Virus record (IMG/VR): IMGVR_UViG_3300037827_000293
Location: 1-39,255 of that record
Length of the DNA stretch: 39,255 nt
Strand: one strand, 5' to 3'
From: a virus
In this document: positions 19,740 through 28,536 of the stretch, in pieces
Position numbering within the stretch: position 1 is the first letter of the stretch
How the letters are laid out: every line of letters begins with the position of its first letter
Notes under the pieces: model-generated
The model's database searches: none
The model's input: the letters and a program-made list of their open reading frames with translations, nothing else
What the model was told of the DNA's origin: nothing
Translations under genes and position numbers: made by a program

Positions 19740-19805
19740 ATGAACAAGGAACTTGTTTATTTAACCAGAGATAATAAATTTAACCATAGAGAGCAATTAT
19801 TATGA
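19740..19805 (+). CDS. 21-aa leader peptide coupled to the exonuclease gene
   Basis: ATG 19740 follows a strong SD (AAGGAAGG) and ends at TGA 19803-19805, overlapping the exonuclease ATG (ATGA). It reads MNKELVYLTRDN then KFNHREQLL and contains the LTRDN encoded by the shared TTAACCAGAGATA repeat. Its start and stop suggest translation, with the exonuclease reinitiating at its end. It may tune exonuclease synthesis; no attenuation hairpin is evident. Confidence 0.5.
   Translation: MNKELVYLTRDNKFNHREQLL
19761..19792 (+). repeat. TTAACCAGAGATA leader repeat pair, recombination operon
   Basis: A perfect copy at 19761-19773 and a degenerate one (TTAACCATAGAGA) at 19780-19792, 19 bp apart, end about 10 bp before the exonuclease ATG. 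They correspond to the two copies before the small early operon (12831, 12852), at a similar distance from the start codon. Confidence 0.65.
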
Positions 19806-20641
19806 TTACAGAACAACAACGCGAAGAACGTAAACTGGGTATTGGTGGTAGTGATATGCCAATAATCTTGGGTCTATCCAATTACAAAACCCCATATCAA
19901 TTATACCTTGAGAAGATTGGTGAAGTCGAAAATGATGGCGAAATGACTCCGTTTCAATATTGGGGTCATCAACTTGAAGGTGTTATCCGTGATGAATTCG
20001 CAAAACAAAATAATGTAGTCATTGAAACGCCCGATTCATTGGTTCACCCTTTCCACGATTTTTTACGCGGTAATGTTGATGGTTTCATTCCTGAATGGAA
20101 TGCCGTACTTGAAGTTAAATGCTCCGCCGGTTTCATGGCTCATGAATGGGGTGAAGATGGCTCTGATATTATCCCTATGCAATATTTGGTTCAAGTTGCG
20201 CATTATTGCGCGGTAATGAACGCAGATTGTGCCTACATTGCTGTATTGATTGGCGGCAACGATTACCGCGAGTTCAAATACACTCGTGATTTTGACCTAG
20301 AATCTAAGATTATTGATGCTGCTAAAAAGTTCTGGGAATGTGTTCAAACAAGAACACCACCTGAGCCAGTTAATCAAATTGATTTACGTTTGATGTACCC
20401 AAAACATGACCCTGAAAAGACCATAACAATTGAGCCGGACGTAGCCGAACAATTAACAACTTTGGTCGATACACGCTTTAAGATAAAGGCTTTAAGTGAG
20501 GTCGAGGAAAAGTACAAATTTAACATCATGCAATTTATGAAAGATGCGGAATGTCTCACAGACCAAACAGGACGACCCATAGTATCATGGAAAGCTAACA
20601 AACGCGGTACACGCACTTTTCTAATGAAGGGGCTCCAATGA
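19802..20641 (+). CDS. YqaJ/lambda-type exonuclease
   Basis: 279 aa. The YqaJ viral recombinase core is clear: GIGGSD (13-18), RGNVDG with Asp93, LEVKCS with Glu104 and Lys106, and QVAHYCAVM. This is the PD-(D/E)xK 5'-3' exonuclease that makes 3' single strands for annealing. It is the first main gene of a plus-strand recombination operon with a Bet/RecT protein and SSB, an arrangement like lambda red. Its ATG overlaps the leader peptide stop. Confidence 0.9.
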   Translation: MITEQQREERKLGIGGSDMPIILGLSNYKTPYQLYLEKIGEVENDGEMTPFQYWGHQLEGVIRDEFAKQNNVVIETPDSLVHPFHDFLRGNVDGFIPEWNAVLEVKCSAGFMAHEWGEDGSDIIPMQYLVQVAHYCAVMNADCAYIAVLIGGNDYREFKYTRDFDLESKIIDAAKKFWECVQTRTPPEPVNQIDLRLMYPKHDPEKTITIEPDVAEQLTTLVDTRFKIKALSEVEEKYKFNIMQFMKDAECLTDQTGRPIVSWKANKRGTRTFLMKGLQ

Positions 20642-20808
20642 TTAACTATCACTTAAAACCATGGGAAATACACGAAATTTGGCACGTTGATGTTTATGCC
20701 AATAGCGACTTTGTAACAACACTTGGTGAAATGGCTTCCGAAAAGGAAGCTGTTAAAGTAGGTCAAGCATTTATTGATGGTATTAAATTTGCAAGAGGTG
20801 AATCATGA
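20638..20808 (+). CDS. 56-aa hypothetical between exonuclease and annealing protein
   Basis: ATG 20638 overlaps the exonuclease stop (ATGA) and TGA 20806-20808 overlaps the next ATG (ATGA). MINYHLKPWEIHEIWHVDVY, then GEMASEKEAVKVGQAFIDG. Aromatic N-terminus and a helical end. Such small proteins between exo and bet genes are common; function unknown. The double overlap makes coding very likely. Confidence 0.75.
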   Translation: MINYHLKPWEIHEIWHVDVYANSDFVTTLGEMASEKEAVKVGQAFIDGIKFARGES

Positions 20809-21731
20809 GCACGGCATTAGCAGCGGTTAAAAATAGTCTTCCTTCTATGTGGGAAGACAATGCAAAATTACAAGAAATCAGAAAACTATTCGCTCCTAAA
20901 TTAACGGATATGGAGTTTCAATTTTTCGTTGGTATGGGTAAAGCAACCAATCTCAACCCATTCTTGCGTGAGATATGGGCTGTTAAATACAGTGATAAAG
21001 AGGCTGCTCAAATCTTTATTGGCCGTGATGGTTATCGGAAATCTGCCCAATCTCACAGAGATTATGACTATCACCAATGTGATGCGGTCTATGAGAATGA
21101 TGAATTTGAAATGAATGATGGCCTCATTAAGCATAAATACAATTTGAAGAGCCGCGGTGAATTGCTTGGGGCTTATTGTATTGCTAAACGCAAGAACTCG
21201 GAACGTCCTTCTTATGTGTTTGCTGAGCTCAGAGAGTACTCAACGGGTAAAAGTCTCTGGCGTGAACCTGGTCTTTACAAAAACGATAAAGGCTATATGA
21301 GTCAGGGTGGTAAACCAGCAACCATGATTAAAAAGGTCGCTGAGAGCCAATGCTTGCGCGCTGGGTTCCAGGAATTGTTCGCAGGTAGTTATGGCGAGGA
21401 AGAAATGGAAAGTGTGCGCCATGAAGAAAATAGACCCCTTGTGCTTCATGGAAATACCCAGACTGAGAAACTTAAGAATATTCTGGATGAAAATGTTATT
21501 GATGGTGAAACAGGTGAGGTGATTGAATCGCCTAAAAAATCGCGTGACATGGGAAGCGATCAGATTCCAATTAGCCAGGAACAAATGGATGAGATTAACG
21601 ATTTAATGATGTTGAAAGAGTTCAGTCAAGAACGAATCAAGAAAGCTTTGGCCTATCATAAAGTTGAAGTCCTTGAACAATTAACCGATGCGCAAGCTCG
21701 AATATTTTTATTACAACTGGAGAAAGCTTGA
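20805..21731 (+). CDS. Phage recombination protein Bet (RecT/Redbeta family)
   Basis: 308 aa. LFAPKLTDMEFQFFVGMGKATNLNPFLREIWAVKY and IFIGRDGYRKSAQ, then SRGELLGAYCIAKRKN and GGKPATMIKKVAESQCLRAGF are the conserved Bet/RecT core for single-strand annealing. The C-terminal 90 residues are variable and carry a charged linker and a helical end. It pairs with the exonuclease to repair and circularise DNA and with SSB (next gene). ATGA coupling to 20638. Confidence 0.92.
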   Translation: MSTALAAVKNSLPSMWEDNAKLQEIRKLFAPKLTDMEFQFFVGMGKATNLNPFLREIWAVKYSDKEAAQIFIGRDGYRKSAQSHRDYDYHQCDAVYENDEFEMNDGLIKHKYNLKSRGELLGAYCIAKRKNSERPSYVFAELREYSTGKSLWREPGLYKNDKGYMSQGGKPATMIKKVAESQCLRAGFQELFAGSYGEEEMESVRHEENRPLVLHGNTQTEKLKNILDENVIDGETGEVIESPKKSRDMGSDQIPISQEQMDEINDLMMLKEFSQERIKKALAYHKVEVLEQLTDAQARIFLLQLEKA

Positions 21732-22138
21732 TGATTAACGAAGCAATCCTCGTGGGTCACGTAGGAAATAAGGACACTAAAACATTAAAGAATGGCGGTG
21801 AAATCACCGTCATTTCTCTTGCTACATCCACGAAATACAAGGATTCTAGCGGTGAAAAGCAGGTGCGTACTACCTGGCACAATATCAATTGCTTTAGCAA
21901 GCTTGCTGAGATTGCAGCCAAATACGTTCATGTAGGCGATCAGATTTATGTGCGTGGTGAGATTAATAACAAGAAGGTTGAAACGGGTGAACGTGCTGGC
22001 CAATACATCTATTCGGTGACTGCGCAAGATATAAAATTCATGCAAAGTGCTAAGAAAAAAGATAGCGAATCAAAACCGAGTCAAGAAAAAAAGAGAGCCA
22101 CATACAATGACTTTGAAGATAGTGAGATACCATTTTGA
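21731..22138 (+). CDS. ssb: Single-stranded DNA-binding protein
   Basis: 135 aa from ATG 21731 (overlapping the Bet stop as TGATG; an upstream in-frame TTG is less likely). OB-fold: MINEAILVGHVGNKDTKTLKNG, ISLATST, TTWHNINCFSKLAEIAAKYVHVGDQIYVRGEI. The C-terminus ends DFEDSEIPF, the acidic protein-interaction tip. It coats ssDNA during replication and recombination. Last assured gene of the plus-strand operon. Confidence 0.92.
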   Translation: MINEAILVGHVGNKDTKTLKNGGEITVISLATSTKYKDSSGEKQVRTTWHNINCFSKLAEIAAKYVHVGDQIYVRGEINNKKVETGERAGQYIYSVTAQDIKFMQSAKKKDSESKPSQEKKRATYNDFEDSEIPF

Positions 22139-22218
22139 AGAGGCGAACTTTTAGACAAATTGGTTGTGATGTAGACCAAGTAATTCGGGATGTGTGGACG
22201 TATCATGATATTACCTGA
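22135..22218 (+). CDS. 27-aa possible peptide after SSB
   Basis: A TTG at 22135 overlapping the SSB stop (TTGA) opens MKRRTFRQIGCDVDQ then VIRDVWTYHDIT, ending TGA 22216-22218. Realistic composition and stop coupling favour coding; the TTG start and tiny size argue against. It would close the recombination operon. Confidence 0.35.
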   Translation: MKRRTFRQIGCDVDQVIRDVWTYHDIT

Positions 22219-22270
22219 AAGCGTACTTGGTATTTTTTCAAGGAGCTAATCAAGGTACTTGTGAAAAATC

Positions 22271-22618
22271 CTAGGAAAGATATTCAGTAATTTCTACGAT
22301 AATCTTGCCATCACGAGAAGAGTTTCTTTTGATGGCAAGTGAATCAATTTGGCTATCATCTTCATACACACCAACATATTGCAATGAGTCCAAAAGGCTT
22401 TTTAAGATGTTATCAAGGTCTCTTCGTCTTTTGTCTGGTGGAAACGCATCAATGACAACGGATAATCGCTGTGTGGGCTTAAATAATCCCTTATAAGCAT
22501 GACATCGATAAAAGAGCTCATTTCGATATGCTTTCCCCTTAGCACTCACAAAATACGTGTTTCCTTGCCTTCGCCAATAATGATTAACGCTTGGTGGCCA
22601 CGGTAGTTCTATGACCAT
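22271..22618 (-). CDS. rusA: RusA-type Holliday junction resolvase
   Basis: 115 aa from ATG 22618 (MVIELPWPPSVNHYWRR). The signature FPPDKRRRDLDNILKSLLDSL carries Asp62, Asp67, Asp69, and EDDSQI adds Asp87/88, the metal-binding acid cluster. It resolves branched DNA before packaging and complements the recombination genes on the opposite strand. Start overlaps the muramidase stop by 10 nt. Confidence 0.9.
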   Translation of the reverse strand: MVIELPWPPSVNHYWRRQGNTYFVSAKGKAYRNELFYRCHAYKGLFKPTQRLSVVIDAFPPDKRRRDLDNILKSLLDSLQYVGVYEDDSQIDSLAIKRNSSRDGKIIVEITEYLS

Positions 22619-23163
22619 GAAGCTCGCACCAACCACCCTTTTAAGAACTTATTAAGGATTGGCTTCTCTTCAACAAGGTGCTCATAGAACCATTTAGCCT
22701 CATTGATTATTTCATCCATCAAATCCGGTTCACGACCATGTAAACATACTTCGTTAATAGCTGCTAAGGTATGACCACCAAGAACCCCATCAACAACAAG
22801 ATTACTATAACCGCAATAGCCCAAAGCACGTTGAACTAACTCGTGCGCTTCGTGAGCACCCATGTTGACTGCCATATCAAATATTTTTGTGGCAATTGGC
22901 AAGGAATTAATGGCGTCATAATGAAATTTATCCCAATAAACAATTTTATAAAAATACTCAGCTTCAATTCGAGTAAGGTCTTTAACATCAGTAGGAAACG
23001 AAGTAAAGTCCTTCATGTGCTCTTTTAATTCGGCTTGCGTAATACCAAAATTAGTTTCACCGCCTGGGTCATCAGGGTCATTGGAATAGCCTCCTTCATG
23101 CTCTAAAACTATATTAACCGCATGATCGAAACGACCTTGCGGTGTTAATATATCAGATGTCAT
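22609..23163 (-). CDS. GH108 N-acetylmuramidase (endolysin)
   Basis: 184 aa from ATG 23163 (AAAGGAATGCG). The family hallmark EHEGGYSNDPDDPGGETNFGIT (catalytic Glu within EGGY, about residue 23) is intact, followed by VKDLTRIEAEYFYKIVYWDKF and a peptidoglycan-binding C-terminal region (RALGYCGYSNLVVDGVLGG). It cleaves the glycan strand at lysis. No signal peptide, so a holin or pinholin is needed; none lies beside it. RusA follows. Confidence 0.9.
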   Translation of the reverse strand: MTSDILTPQGRFDHAVNIVLEHEGGYSNDPDDPGGETNFGITQAELKEHMKDFTSFPTDVKDLTRIEAEYFYKIVYWDKFHYDAINSLPIATKIFDMAVNMGAHEAHELVQRALGYCGYSNLVVDGVLGGHTLAAINEVCLHGREPDLMDEIINEAKWFYEHLVEEKPILNKFLKGWLVRASWS

Positions 23164-23186
23164 CGCATTCCTTTGCTTATAAATTA

Positions 23187-23687
23187 TTATCCACCTGGAG
23201 TTATTGCAACGACCGGCCATACGATTGGAGCAATTCCTGCTATAAATTGCTGCGCGGTTGGAACAGTCATGGTACCTGCATTAACCTGAGTTATTATATT
23301 AATAGCATAGGAATAAATAGAATCACGCCAAGCTATAAATGTTTTAGCTTCGTTGGCATATTGCTGATTCGTTGAATTGTAATAACTGATACAGGACATA
23401 GCATCATAATACTGCAAATTATTCCCTTGTGATTGTGCGGTTCTATCCAATAATGGAAGAATTAAATCCGTTAATTGAGCTAAAGCTTGTTCATTATTAT
23501 ATTGCGTTTGATATTGGGGAAATAAAGCAACCAATGAAGCTACTGTAGGTTGTTGAACCCCTGAAATATTCCAGGATTCTATATTGATTCCCCCTGGAAC
23601 TGTGTTGTCATAAACAAACGAAACATTTCCTGCTACAAATTGACCTGGGTATTGAAAATTAATTATATCTACTATTGAAATAGGCAT
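23187..23687 (-). CDS. Tail fibre assembly-like protein
   Basis: 166 aa from ATG 23687 (AAGGAG upstream). The end YANEAKTFIAWRDSIYSYAINIITQVNAG is the helix found in tail-fibre assembly chaperones, and the N-terminal half is a small beta domain. Such chaperones help fold or trimerise fibres coded just upstream, here the Gly-rich protein 23700-24938. Family-level call, with moderate confidence. Confidence 0.6.
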   Translation of the reverse strand: MPISIVDIINFQYPGQFVAGNVSFVYDNTVPGGINIESWNISGVQQPTVASLVALFPQYQTQYNNEQALAQLTDLILPLLDRTAQSQGNNLQYYDAMSCISYYNSTNQQYANEAKTFIAWRDSIYSYAINIITQVNAGTMTVPTAQQFIAGIAPIVWPVVAITPGG

Positions 23688-23699
23688 TAAACTCACTCC

Positions 23700-24938
23700 T
23701 TAAACGAATTCCCACACAACGATTAATCCAGCACTTCCAGCTCCTCCGGCAGCACTTGCTGTAGTAGAATATGCACCGCCTCCTCCTGAACCGTAATTTC
23801 CTGCGGCAACACCTGCACCGACTGCATTAGTAATGCTTCCCCCTCCGTAATGGGAACTTCCACCAAAACTTGGGATTACTGCACCTAATGTGGTTGCACC
23901 ATAACTTCCTGGAGCGCCTTGAGCATTGAAGTTTCCGTTGGAACCTACGCCACCAGTCCCACCTATGGATTGGGAAGAAGAATTGGATGCAATTGCTGCC
24001 ATTCCATTTCCCCCAGACCCTCCTGTGGCTTGTAAAGAAGAGGCACTAAATGTGGTGGTACCACCCGTTCCACCACCACCACCACCAGATGTTCCAGCAC
24101 TTCCTGCGGCACCCACAGTATATGTATAAGTGGATGATGCAGAAGCCACATAGAGCCTAGCGTATCCTCCTGAAGCTCCTCCTGCTCCGGCGGAAGCTGT
24201 TAGTGACCCTCCTGTAGCGCCACCACCACCACCACCACCACCAATCACTTCAACTAATATTGATGTAACATTAGATGGTTTAGTATAAGTCTGAGCAGTT
24301 CCGGTAGTAAATATTTGGAAACTATGTAATCCACCGGCGCCGGCAATATAAGGATTGGTTAAGGTTAATGCGGCAAAAGTTGGGCTGCTTCCCGTTCCAA
24401 TTGATTGAGGCGTACTTAATGTCACCGCGCCTGTCGATGAGGAGGCAATCACCTGATTGGCGGTTCCAGTTATAGAGGCTACTCCTACGGTATTTAAACT
24501 GTAATCAGAATTCCAACTGGCAGCAGTTGTTCCGGTAGTTAAAATACAGGTAAATAATGCTTGAGTTCCAGCAGCCATTGCAGTAATAGTGTTGCCACCA
24601 GAAGATTGAACTGTGACGGTTCCAGTTGAATTATTAACCACTAACCAAGATTGGCCTAAAACTAAAGTAGAAGTTACCGGCATCACTAGGGTTTGCGTAG
24701 TACTTCCAGTGAAAAATTGTTGATAGGCACTTGCTACAGTTAAAGTGGTCGTCCCTGCCGCTGTTGCCGTAGTGGCATATCCTTCAATAGCATTATTAGC
24801 TGAAATATTTTTATTGGCGTCCCATCCAGCAAAAGCAGACGCGGTCGGTGTGGTAGTTACAGCTATGACCTGTGTGCCACCATCAACGATTGGCAATGGT
24901 GTTGTTGAATTAGCATTAATCGCGTTATTCGTGGCCAT
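23700..24938 (-). CDS. Gly-rich receptor-binding tail protein
   Basis: 412 aa. The first 200 residues are beta-rich with a Val/Ser/Thr coil. The remainder is a Gly-rich region with GGGGGGGG (about 233-240) and repeated GG-x-G motifs (GGTGGVGSNGNF, YGGGSITNAVGAG), ending VVWEFV. This resembles Gly-rich tip adhesins of T-even-like and other phages, which form polyglycine helices and loops that bind receptors. Upstream paralogues 24952 and 25453 lack this tip. The 24-bp CCA/ACC-rich coding repeats could mutate easily. Confidence 0.75.
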   Translation of the reverse strand: MATNNAINANSTTPLPIVDGGTQVIAVTTTPTASAFAGWDANKNISANNAIEGYATTATAAGTTTLTVASAYQQFFTGSTTQTLVMPVTSTLVLGQSWLVVNNSTGTVTVQSSGGNTITAMAAGTQALFTCILTTGTTAASWNSDYSLNTVGVASITGTANQVIASSSTGAVTLSTPQSIGTGSSPTFAALTLTNPYIAGAGGLHSFQIFTTGTAQTYTKPSNVTSILVEVIGGGGGGGGATGGSLTASAGAGGASGGYARLYVASASSTYTYTVGAAGSAGTSGGGGGGTGGTTTFSASSLQATGGSGGNGMAAIASNSSSQSIGGTGGVGSNGNFNAQGAPGSYGATTLGAVIPSFGGSSHYGGGSITNAVGAGVAAGNYGSGGGGAYSTTASAAGGAGSAGLIVVWEFV

Positions 24939-24951
24939 AATAATCCTTTAT

Positions 24952-25443
24952 TTAAACTATCGTAAAGTTTCCAATAGATGATACAACAACCCATATTGTA
25001 TTGGCTACGATACATCTTAATTTGATACAATCGTATTGCAGAGTCGAGGATACTGAACCGCCGGAGCCACTAGTTGAGGCAATATTACCGAAATGAATTT
25101 GTTGCCCTGATGCTTGAGCAATTGTATATAATCCGGCCCCTTTGCCATTAATTTCTACCTGGTCGCCGATGGATGAAGTAGTAGGAAGAGTAAAAGTAAC
25201 TAATGAGGCACCATCATCTGATGTATAACCGGTATTAGTGGTCATCGTTACAGTGCCCGTTGTTTGGTCAACCCATCCTGAACTACCAGACCCTGAAATG
25301 GTAATTGTGCCTGCACCGTTCGTGATGGATATACCCACACCCGCTGTTAATGTGGTCGCTACAGGGTTATTGCCTGTTGAGCCTATAAATGTTTGACCAT
25401 TCAGTGTTAATTCAGGTGTATTTGTACTATTATTTGTTGTCAT
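24952..25443 (-). CDS. Tail protein paralogue B
   Basis: 163 aa related to the next gene. GYTSDDGASLVTFTLPT, GQQIHFGNIASTSGSGGS and the end CIVANTIWVVVSSIGNFTIV mirror 25453-26085. Ser/Thr/Gly-rich, beta. A virion surface protein is likely, perhaps an alternative adhesin or an adaptor in the fibre. Coding starts at ATG 25443. Confidence 0.65.
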   Translation of the reverse strand: MTTNNSTNTPELTLNGQTFIGSTGNNPVATTLTAGVGISITNGAGTITISGSGSSGWVDQTTGTVTMTTNTGYTSDDGASLVTFTLPTTSSIGDQVEINGKGAGLYTIAQASGQQIHFGNIASTSGSGGSVSSTLQYDCIKLRCIVANTIWVVVSSIGNFTIV

Positions 25444-25452
25444 TTTATATCC

Positions 25453-26085
25453 CTATACAATGGTTATATTGCCAATTGACCCAATTACATTCCATGTTGT
25501 GTTTGCTATAGTACAAAGAAGCCGTACATAATCATTTTGATTTGAAGAGGATAAACTGCCACTGGTTCCAGTAGTAGTTGACAGATTGCCAAAATGAATC
25601 GTTTGCCCTGTGTTTTGAGCGATTGTCCAGCCACCAGAAGATTTGCCGGCCACTTGAATAATAGTTCCAAAAGCCGCTGTTGTAGGTAAAGTAAATGAAG
25701 TTAATGTAGCTCCAGTATCACTGACATAACTCATATTGGGTATTAAATTAATCGGCGTAGTGATTACATCAACCCAATTACTTTGAGGATTAATACATTC
25801 TGTCCAGACTGCCGTTAACGCGGTTCCTGATGTAGTGCAAACCCATAATATTAAATCAACAGTATCCCATAATAATTGATAAGTCGTTCCAGCTACCACA
25901 CCATTAGGATTGCCTGCATTATATAAAATAATATTCGACTGGAACAAATTGAATACTTGTTGCAAGGTTTCCTGAACTGAAAGCCCTAAGTTAGAGGGAC
26001 CAACATAACCTTGCACGGCATAAATAATATCACTCATATTAGCTGATGTTACGGATGGCAATGAGGTAATCATTTCATTAGACAT
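25453..26085 (-). CDS. Tail protein paralogue A
   Basis: 210 aa: SYVSDTGATLTSFTLPT, GQTIHFGNLSTTTGTSGS and the end CTIANTTWNVIGSIGNITIV match paralogue B residue by residue in the last 80. Its N-terminal 100 residues (SLPSVTSANMSDIIYAVQGY) are absent from B and resemble anchor or linker domains. A tail-fibre subunit is likely. Confidence 0.65.
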   Translation of the reverse strand: MSNEMITSLPSVTSANMSDIIYAVQGYVGPSNLGLSVQETLQQVFNLFQSNIILYNAGNPNGVVAGTTYQLLWDTVDLILWVCTTSGTALTAVWTECINPQSNWVDVITTPINLIPNMSYVSDTGATLTSFTLPTTAAFGTIIQVAGKSSGGWTIAQNTGQTIHFGNLSTTTGTSGSLSSSNQNDYVRLLCTIANTTWNVIGSIGNITIV

Positions 26086-26096
26086 GATAATTCCTT

Positions 26097-26459
26097 TTAT
26101 GGTGCTATAATAGCTTGGAATGCGACTTCAATATCGCATGTGGTATTGGGCGTTATAAAACTTATCACATCTGCCGCAAAAACAACTCTTCTAAATTCTA
26201 TGGTTCCAGCAATAAGTTCTGAGCCTGCACTGGCAAAGGACGCTCCTGCGGGACTAGCCGCGGTAGTCGTTCTTGAACACCAGCACCATCCAGCGGGTTC
26301 AATGCGAACGTACATAATCCATGATTTATAATTAGAAGGCACCGTGACGCTTTCGGCAGCTCCCGAAGATAAAGTCGCTGTAAAAATATCGGTTGGAAAT
26401 TGAGGGGCGCCCGCATTATATCCTTGGACATCCCTTCCAAAATGTAATTGTGTTGACAT
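26097..26459 (-). CDS. Tail-associated hypothetical protein
   Basis: 120 aa. MSTQLHFGRDVQGYNAGAPQFP, then a beta-sandwich-like body with VPSNYKSWIMYVRIEPAGWCWCS and FITPNTTCDIEVAFQAI. The phrase S-x4-Y-x-A-x-IEP...WV resembles small beta proteins of phage tails and capsid decorations. It lies between the long fibre gene and the paralogue pair. Function is inferred from neighbours only. Confidence 0.55.
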   Translation of the reverse strand: MSTQLHFGRDVQGYNAGAPQFPTDIFTATLSSGAAESVTVPSNYKSWIMYVRIEPAGWCWCSRTTTAASPAGASFASAGSELIAGTIEFRRVVFAADVISFITPNTTCDIEVAFQAIIAP

Positions 26460-26536
26460 AACATGTCCTTATGTTTATAAATTCCATTTTTATCGACACA
26501 TTATTACATCCTATTTATTGCGTCGACCTATTTATA

Positions 26537-28495
26537 TTAAAGCTTTATAAATATATTATAAAATGTTCCTGGTTGCGTCACATTAAATGGTGTTCCGGTT
26601 CCTGTATTACTGCCTGTAGTTAATTCTAATCCTTGATATATAGAGACGGTACCGCCCGTTGATGCAGTGGTAGAAGCGCTATTATTTACAAAGGATGACC
26701 CATTAGTTGTTGGATGAGTATGTGCCGCCAATTGAGAAGCTAGTAATGTATGAGCATATTCACCCGTTTGAGCTCCAGGTTCAGCAGAAAATACTTTACC
26801 TGAATCAGAAGCTACCGTCACATTCGGCGTTCCAGTAATTGCTTGAGCAAAAGTAGTCGATAAGGAGAATGCATTTGTACCATTAAACGCAGTAACATAA
26901 TATATAGTAGTCGTGCTCAGTATAGTTGTTCCTATGAAACATACTGGCATTCCATTGAAGTAATTTAAGGTTCCTGTAGTCGCTGTGACAATATTAGATG
27001 TTACGGTAACCGTTGCAGAGTATCCTGGGATGGAGGAAGTCGTAGAATTAACTGGCAAAAGAGCTGATAAGGGTACTGTTCCTAAAATAACTTGCCCCAT
27101 CATTTTGGTTAATTGTAATGAATAATTCGCATTAAAATCACCGAGTGCCGTACCAGTGGAAGAAACTGGAACTCCAGAACTATTAAATAATTGGGTAATT
27201 CCCACAGGAAATGAGTTAAAAAGATTCCATATTAAATTAAATAACTGCCAGGTATCAGCATTAGCCCTGGCATCAGCATTCGATAAGGCATTCCCAATAG
27301 TTCCATTATTCATGGGAACCCATCCATAAAAGAAAAATGAGTTTAAAGACGTTCTTATGTCGCCAGTTCTTGGGGTTCCTATGACGCTATCAATCTGGTC
27401 ATAAGTTTTAAAATCATTAATAGGAATAATATTGGACAAATAAATAGAAGGTAGCGCGAAATTCAATTCGAACACCTGATTCATAGGGACGGCAATTTGA
27501 AGATAATAGGCATCATCTCCTGTATTACTGGTAATTAATCCTTGGTCTCCAGGAAAAAATCCTTGAAGAGTAAATTTTTCCCAGGCAGTAGTTAAATTAA
27601 TAATGCCTGCACCTATAAAAGTTCCTTGAGAATTGGCGGCTCCAGCTCCTAAATATTGATATAAATAGACTACGATTTGCGCAGAACCCGTCACAGATTG
27701 AGCCTGAATAGTAAATGAGAATATTTGATTGCTTATTGAGTCTACATGCAGACTAATAGGAAACTGATAACATTTTAATGTTTCACCCGTAGCTGCTGCC
27801 GTACAATTATGATTTACATAAAATTCGGGAATGACATCATTAGACAATGAGTTGACAGTCGTAGCAGAAAATTTATTAAATGAAATAGTTTCAACCGCAT
27901 TAATATTATTTTTTATGTAAATAAAATCAGGCATACTAAGACCATCATGTTGAGATGGTGCCAGCGTGGCATAATAAAAAGAATTCCCACTATTATTATA
28001 TTGAGTTGTATAAGTATTTAAAGGCAAAGGGGTTTGAGCCGATCCCGTTAATGTAATGCCTTGATTTCTCCAAAAACGATTATTGATAATAATATTATCC
28101 GTTGAATTGGTAGTGGTTGTAGGTTCATTATTAATGCCTTCAAATGGGAAGTTTTCGCGCGTCCATTGCAATGTTCTGAACTGATCGAAAGCTTGAACAA
28201 AATAAAGTTGCGGTGTTGTATTATCGGTTTCTGAAACAGGATAATACATAGGCAATATATCATTACCATTGACATCAACCGGAGTCCCTGCCGCTGATAA
28301 GGTCATAGGATTGGGCAAAGGAATGTACGCATAAGGTGCTACAGTACCTGATTGATAATACCAATTTTTAAATGTAGTTCTACTATTATCCTGGAAAAGA
28401 AATAAGGTTCCATTAGTTAATGGATTACCTAATTTATCCACATAAGGGCATTGTAATGTAGGGCTAGTAATCAATAAATCCGGGTTAATTGGCAT
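26537..28495 (-). CDS. Long tail fibre/spike protein
   Basis: 652 aa. The N-terminus (MPINPDLLITSPTLQCPYVD, then KLGNPLTNGTLFLFQDNSRTTFKNWY) is a head-binding/anchor domain that I recognise from fibres of podo- and other phages. The middle is beta-rich; the end has AHTHPTTN, a fibre C-terminal motif seen in collar-type domains, with GTFYNIFIKL at the terminus. It would bind the host surface. The downstream small genes may be co-fibres or chaperones. Confidence 0.75.
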   Translation of the reverse strand: MPINPDLLITSPTLQCPYVDKLGNPLTNGTLFLFQDNSRTTFKNWYYQSGTVAPYAYIPLPNPMTLSAAGTPVDVNGNDILPMYYPVSETDNTTPQLYFVQAFDQFRTLQWTRENFPFEGINNEPTTTTNSTDNIIINNRFWRNQGITLTGSAQTPLPLNTYTTQYNNSGNSFYYATLAPSQHDGLSMPDFIYIKNNINAVETISFNKFSATTVNSLSNDVIPEFYVNHNCTAAATGETLKCYQFPISLHVDSISNQIFSFTIQAQSVTGSAQIVVYLYQYLGAGAANSQGTFIGAGIINLTTAWEKFTLQGFFPGDQGLITSNTGDDAYYLQIAVPMNQVFELNFALPSIYLSNIIPINDFKTYDQIDSVIGTPRTGDIRTSLNSFFFYGWVPMNNGTIGNALSNADARANADTWQLFNLIWNLFNSFPVGITQLFNSSGVPVSSTGTALGDFNANYSLQLTKMMGQVILGTVPLSALLPVNSTTSSIPGYSATVTVTSNIVTATTGTLNYFNGMPVCFIGTTILSTTTIYYVTAFNGTNAFSLSTTFAQAITGTPNVTVASDSGKVFSAEPGAQTGEYAHTLLASQLAAHTHPTTNGSSFVNNSASTTASTGGTVSIYQGLELTTGSNTGTGTPFNVTQPGTFYNIFIKL

Positions 28496-28536
28496 AATAA
28501 TCTCTTATAAATGTAATTCCCTTAATCCATCATGGA

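Noticed and set aside
22219-22270. Terminator between the convergent recombination operon and rusA
   Set aside because: GTACTTG/CAAGGTAC pairs only with a bulge, and the T-run lies inside the loop. Too weak to call.
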